A stretch of 38,682 nt of DNA from assembly GCA_002751075.1 (NCBI GenBank), contig NAOQ01000430.1:27423-66104 (forward strand), in the 5' to 3' direction. Position 1 is the first letter of the stretch; each line of letters starts with the position of its first letter. The notes beneath the pieces are model-generated. The model was given only the letters and a program-made list of their open reading frames with translations. It did no database searches and was not told where the DNA came from. This document shows, piece by piece, positions 33,341 through 38,682 of the stretch. The position numbers and the translations under genes are program-made. The DNA is from Ichthyophonus hoferi. Lineage: Eukaryota > Opisthokonta > Ichthyosporea > Ichthyophonida > Ichthyophonidae.

Positions 33341-35339
33341 ATGCGGCTGTCACAGTCTGACCTTGGTGTGTACCGACAGAATGTAGGTGAGATCTCATTT
33401 ACACATCTTTCTTCTTCGTTGCTACCCATCACAGACATGTTTAGTATAGCCATGCGCACTAGCACATATAAATACACAAACGAACATCTTTATGTAAAAT
33501 TACGGAAACGGTAGGAAAGAAATGTAAATATGTAGTTGACAATACTTTTGACGTAAATGAATTTTGGCTTAATTTCACGTACACTTGGCTATATACGTAT
33601 GTAGTCAAATATGTCTAGGCATTTTATAATATATCATTCAAAATCTCTAAAACAAAAACTATTCAATTGTGAGATTAAATGAATGAGGTGAGCTATAGTG
33701 TGAAAAAATGATCATTTAAAAATAAAATAAAGAAATATAAAGATGCGGAAATAGATTCCTTTCTATCTGGTACGACCAGGGAGGTCGGTTTTATTTGTAT
33801 AATAGTATGGCGTAATGGTATGAAACATGACAGGTATTTATAGATATAGATTCAGTTATTGACCTCGTATAAATAATACTTACACACTTCCCACTCGCAT
33901 AAATAATACTTACACACTTCCCACTTGCAGACATACATCAACATGCTCCACAATCAGGTAAATATAAGGTCACATCCTTCTTGGGTCGTCTGGAAACCCT
34001 CCGATCCAAATTATTCTATGAACAACCACATTCAGTAGATAACTCACTGAAAAAAGGCGAACTTATTAGCCCCGCTATTACTGAGACGTGCACCCCCCCT
34101 ATCTTGCGCAATAAACCAGTACAAATGCAAATCAAGCGGAAGAGTATTCTTAATGTCACCTTCCGTTGGAAAGGCCAGCATCAACATGATTGCAATGAGT
34201 CAATTCCCGTACGGATCAATGGCGACATGGTGTTTAAAATGGTGAGCGAGTCCTTAATGGCCTTCCGTAAAGAAGGCTTGGAAGCTTTTCTATCTGTAGA
34301 TAGGGGGTTGGAGCAATTCTACTGTTTTTTGCAGGGCGAACATCAGGAAGAATTTATATTGTTCTATTTACATGTCAAGGTTATGCGACACGCTGAAGGA
34401 GAAAAGCTAATTCAACTTGCTCGTACCTGTTACACACGCTTTCTCAAAAGTGGATCTAAATTCGAACTAAACCCTGCCGTTCTCATACATTTTCGCGACC
34501 TGATAATCAATTTGCCAGTTATTCAATCGGAAGTACAGTGCACGCTGTGCACTGAAGACGAGATTAAAGAATTAAAGGCTGCATTTTTTGGTGCCCAAAA
34601 CCATATCCTTACAATGCTTACCATAAGTTGTCTTCGCCGTTTTATCGAATCCCCTTGTTTTACACAATTTTTAAGTGCAGTTGGCAGTAGTGACCGGATG
34701 CATGTTAGAGCACCTAATCAACTAGAAGATTTAGTGGAAAGCCTTGTGACGGAGACCCCGTTCTGGCTACCATGTTACAGTTTTCCAGTGGTTAAATCGT
34801 CCTACACCTCCCCGACCCGTGGCTGGTTGGAGACGTTCTTGGGCATTAGCAACGCTCTTCCGTTTCCTGTCATAATTGTCCAGTCTTCTTTGGATGGCAA
34901 CAACGTCAACCACCAGCAAATCAACGAGCGTTATTTTATTGATAGTCAAGAAACTGGCCAATCGGATGAACAAGTTAAATTTCCCATTTGCTTTACAAAT
35001 ACGTGCTTCACGGATTGGCAGCAACAAGAGGATGATGTTTTCCCCATGACACGTGGTTCTGTTCTCAATCTATGGGCAACCGATGAGGAAAAAGCAACAA
35101 GAGACCGAGTTGCTTATTCTTTACAGAGAGGAAAAGAATGCATTGAGGTAGTTGACACCCATTGTAAATATGGGAAAGCAGGCCAATTTGAACATATGAT
35201 TTTCCTAAGGCCAGTGTATCTGGAAAGTCAGTGCTGTTTTTATATCGGAATGGTCTATCGGGTATCTGGGATACATTCAAAAGTTTTAGCGATACTAGAC
35301 GACATTGTAGGGCTTTTACCTAACAGATTGTTATTATAG
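33341..35339 (+). CDS. RGS domain plus LOV-like PAS protein, 2 exons, 484 aa
   Basis: Exon 1 33341-33386 encodes MRLSQSDLGVYRQNV plus one base (donor GTGAGA). Exon 2 33931-35339 follows TTCCCACTTGCAG and completes the codon as Asp. The exon 2 frame has no ATG before 34125, so the spliced start is needed to include its upstream coding-like part. Residues ~140-263 form an RGS domain (LEQFYCFLQGEHQEEFILFY ... AFFGAQNHILTML ... CLRRFIES), the family that speeds GTP hydrolysis by G-alpha. The usual Asn after SEE is Phe here and part of the G-alpha contact set differs, so GAP activity is uncertain. Residues ~322-462 form a PAS domain most like LOV: PICFTNTCFTDW, RGSVLNLWATDEEKATRDRV, KYGKAGQFEHMIFLRPVY, FYIGMVYRVSG. 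The GxNCRFLQ cysteine aligns with Val and the flavin Asn/Gln positions are replaced. RGS then LOV is the order known from fungal RGS-LOV proteins. Confidence 0.85.
33387..33930 (+). other. Intron 1 of the RGS-PAS gene
   Basis: Donor GTGAGA, acceptor CCACTTGCAG, phase 1. Its 3' end is a duplicated 30-bp unit. Confidence 0.75.
33869..33928. repeat. 30-bp direct duplication at the RGS-PAS acceptor
   Basis: Two adjacent 30-bp units starting ATAAATAATACTTACAC differ at one base (CTCGC versus CTTGC). Only the second is followed by AG and forms the CTTGCAG acceptor. Confidence 0.93.
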
Positions 35340-36699
35340 AGTACCATATGTATATAAATTTAGGTAGTGATCTAGAGAATTGTGTATTTTCCATGAATAC
35401 ATGTTACTAAAATTATAGTTTTTCAAATTTAATTTCCAAGATTGAGATGGTTGAAGGTACATTGTGAATATTGCCATCTTCCGAATGCTGTTACTTATAC
35501 GACTGGATCGTGAAGATAATTTTTAAAATTTTCGAATGTTTGATAAAAGATTTTCGCATACTATTTTTGACCTGTTTGATTGATGACACCATGTTCATTT
35601 GCCCCTACTTGATTTTTTTTAAAAAATGCTTTTTTGCTCCTTCACCTTATGCATTCAAACTTGCTTTATTTACCTTTGTTCCGCCTGTTTTCATTGTCGT
35701 TTATTTACTTTTGACTCTTAATCTTTCCAGTCCTTGATAATCATCCCTTTTTCCTTTCTTTCCCTTTTGGCTTCTTTTCCCAGTCATAGTAATACCTCTT
35801 GTAATAGGTTGATATTTTATAACTAGTCATCTATTAGCATCTATGAATATATGGTCGTGCACGCCAATTGTCTACATTTATCATCCTATTATCAACTTAC
35901 CTGCTGGTGCATTTTTAGCTATATATGCAATATATATCATAGTGGTTATTGCCATAATTAATATTGAATGATTAATTCGCCTATATACAGTGCTACAAGA
36001 TTGCTAACCACAGATGAATAAGTAGGTTCAATCGTAGCTCAGATAATAGGGAGATCAATGATCGTGACTCAAAATTAGTTAGTTGCATAATATAATGACT
36101 TAATCACATAATATTTCTCAATCTGATGATGGAGTTGTCAACACTTAATAAATAAGTAGTTACACCAATGAGATAGCTAGCTGAAGAGCCTAAAGGAGAA
36201 AAGTGTAAATGTAACCGCAATAACCAATAAAGGCCCCCAGCATTCACACACAGACAGTCTGCTGACAAAATTACAAAGTTCTCATCGTATACATAAATTT
36301 TTGCATATATACATAAAAATCACATCGTTATTGTAATGCCTAGTCCACCATTAACACTCGCATATAATAATCAGTGTTCAGATCTCTCACCGTTCAAAAG
36401 TCAAAGAACTGCATACTAACCTTAAATAGTGTCAATAGTTAATATTTACATAGTAATATAGCATCTTTTATTGATCATATACACTGTGCCATATGCCATA
36501 CACACTATTGCCCCTAAGCAAATTAAAGTAGGAGTTTCTCCTGTGGAAATAGCTGAGTATAATCGTAATATACATCTAGAGATAGAGCCAACATATACGC
36601 CTGTCTCTACATTGCCTTCTATAGAAAGTAGATGAAGCCACTCAGCTATTACTGACACCAGTACAGAAATGTCAATGATCAATTACGAAAAACAAACGG
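35340..36699. other. Downstream region of the RGS-PAS gene
   Basis: No AATAAA close to the stop codon. A T-rich hydrophobic frame at 35471-35737 starts on TTG and looks like composition only. A minus-strand frame at 36446-36682 is discussed among the rejected items. Confidence 0.4.
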
Positions 36700-36915
36700 A
36701 GATCCCGAGAAACTGTGAACTAGTCAACAGAGATCCCAAAGATTTTGATATAGAGTATACTGCGTCTGGTAGGTATAAAGGTTTATGTCTGTAGCAGAAC
36801 TAGGATACGTGATTTTACAATGAGAATGAACCAAAATAGAAATGTTTTTGTTTTTCATTTTCTGCTTACAATCATCGGCCACCGTTCAAATTGGATGAGA
36901 TAATAATTACACCAT
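36700..36915 (+). mobile_element. LTR-like repeat copy F
   Basis: GGTATAAAGG, then CATTTTCTGCTTACAATCATCG, GGCCACCGTTC and AATTGGATGAGATAATAATTACA, in the family order. It is strongly diverged in the middle and closest to copy E at its 3' end. Confidence 0.45.
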
Positions 36916-38682
36916 TGACTGAAAGTAACATTACCTTTTCTACCTTGATTCTGTTCTCTAATATAAATATTTATGCTTATCTACAATTGAACGATCTAGT
37001 CGCATTGAGATCACAAGTTAGAGATGTGATTTAGATCAATGTTAGTTAACAGCAGAACAATTCCATTGTCTAAAAAGTGATTATTATTTATAATACCAAG
37101 TTCAGTCTGTTCTATAACCAACTTATGATCATCTATGTTTATAATATTGGTAAAGATTATTAACTTATTGAAGTATATAATGCTAATCCCCGATTGATAT
37201 GGGTCATCAGGTTAGTTATTGTTCAAAGCCGTTTTATCTTTGTAAATTATGTTTAAATTTTCAGCGCCGTAACTGAAAATGAAAGGGAAAGAGAATGCAT
37301 AGAGCCGTCTAGAAATAGTACTTAGAGACAGGAATAGTATCGAGTTCTTGTTAAAAGAGACGCCGTCTTTAGTCCAATGTTTATTTGTGTTTACTAGTGC
37401 TCTCGCATATGTGTGAGCGGGCCATATGCAAGGTTGTCGTAGATGCCTGGGTATGTCAAGGGCCTGGGACCCTAGCATTGGTTATTTTTGTCCCTTTTAT
37501 CCTTCCGCGACATTTGTTAATCATGGGTGTCAAATATAAATCAATTCATCAATGTTAATTGATTGGCTGTATAGCAAATTATTTCATTTAGTTCGTATCA
37601 TATAGAATTGACCAATAAATATATCTATTTAAGGATGTAATAATGGGCTAATCGTTGCACTATCCACTTGCTAACGGAACTTCGGCTGATCTACGTTCAT
37701 ACGGAGTTGAATAGTTTTGCAAGATTCGTAAGGTCCAGTGTGCCATGCGTTAACCAGGACAGTCATAAATATTTCGGACAGTTACTGATGAAGTATATCT
37801 AGTATCTTATAGTAACAGTTTACAGGTTAAGTGATTTATTTGGGGTTCAAGTCAAAGTTAAAGGACTAAGTATTAGTCTATTTTGGAGAGACCTAGGTTA
37901 AAAAAAGCCAGCATTGAGAGAAGAATTATTAACGAGGACGCTCTTATCCTAGGTGCCCAAAAAAACATGTTGACGTTATTAACGTAATCTATAACTGGAT
38001 GTGCCTCTATATATGCACTGTTATGATGATCTATATGGGGATAGATTAAATTACAAAGCACGGAATTATCTATGGCATTCATAGAAAATGAGCTCTTAAT
38101 TGCAGTGTACAATATGAATTGCCAATTGGTCAATATATTATAGTATCTGATTGGTTGTATATTTTTAGCGTGGGGGTGATTTCCGCAAACCGATTGAATT
38201 ATTGACCTTTATAGCATAGATCATTCGCAGCAAAGATTCCTTATCAATATTCACCATGAAAGAACATTTTCCTTTTTTAATAATATGAAAACATAGCAAA
38301 TAAAGGACTGAACTGACAAAGTGCATTGGGCGCTTTGGTTCCAGTATATAACATAATATTGTTTGGAATTCCGATATATAATAGTTTTTTGTCACCAAAG
38401 GGTAAGAATAGTTTACTAAATTGACTTGGGTAACCAGATCAAGAGATAGGCAAAATAAAATTTAAATCAAATAAATTGGAGATTCTACCAAGGTGGAATT
38501 CTAAATATATTATTACCGTAAGATAATGTATATGTACAAATATTGTATCTGTTGCTATGTTTATTTTTAGATTAAGCATGGCTTTTTGAACCATTTCAAA
38601 AAGCACGTATATATGCCCTACTAAAGAGTACCCAAGTCCGAAATCTCAGTAGATGAAAGGAATCAACTCTATGTACTACTAC
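36916..38682. other. Non-coding end of window
   Basis: AT-rich sequence with scattered CCAAT/ATTGG words. Open frames at 37212-37478 and 37873-38133 (minus) lack recognisable domains and start on TTG or without context. No supported gene. Confidence 0.4.

Noticed and set aside
35471-35737. Hydrophobic 88-codon frame after the RGS-PAS gene
   Set aside because: T-rich sequence always reads as Phe/Leu/Ile; starts on TTG with no other support.
36446-36682. 78-codon minus-strand frame with hydrophobic end (LICLGAIVCMAYGTVY)
   Set aside because: It looks somewhat protein-like but has no ATG before its last quarter, no clear acceptor and no family match; chance or a repeat remnant next to copy F.
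1-38682. CRISPR arrays, bacterial operons, tRNA and rRNA genes
   Set aside because: Spliced eukaryotic genes throughout; no regularly spaced repeats and no cloverleaf or rRNA motifs recognised.

Overview
This is an AT-rich (about one-third G+C by eye), intron-rich eukaryotic window with two assembly gaps. BRE1/RNF20 conservation, many GT-AG introns and an RGS protein carrying a LOV-like PAS domain suggest an early-branching opisthokont, possibly a sponge-like animal or close holozoan relative. The species cannot be fixed from the sequence alone.

Layout. (1) 182-12726, plus strand: the C-terminal ~660 codons of a BRE1-type histone H2B E3 ubiquitin ligase in 19 exons, ending in a complete C3HC4 RING finger; its N-terminal part lies upstream of the window. 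(2) 12854-13227: assembly gap flanked by a perfect 141-bp duplication, probably an artefact. (3) about 14.1-19.4 kb: gene-poor DNA with several diverged LTR-like repeat copies, a palindromic element and one uncertain 155-codon reading frame on the minus strand. (4) 19724-21848, plus: a three-exon gene for a 479-aa protein with two predicted membrane segments, a charged linker, ankyrin repeats and a C-terminal MYND zinc finger. (5) 29402-23194, minus: a 205-aa coiled-coil protein spread over nine small coding exons, including a 16-nt microexon. Its long intron 5 contains the second gap, which lies in a TA repeat. (6) 33341-35339, plus: a two-exon gene for a 484-aa protein with an RGS domain followed by a LOV-like PAS domain that lacks the photoactive cysteine. 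(7) 35340-38682: no convincing gene, one more LTR-like copy.

The genes do not form one obvious pathway. BRE1 acts on chromatin, the RGS-PAS protein probably in heterotrimeric G-protein signalling, and the other two have unknown partners. The main points of interest are the RGS plus degenerate LOV protein, the hidden coiled-coil gene with its microexon, the gap artefact behind BRE1, the marked excess of the motif TGATTGG/CCAATCA, and the five-base repeats at BRE1 splice sites.
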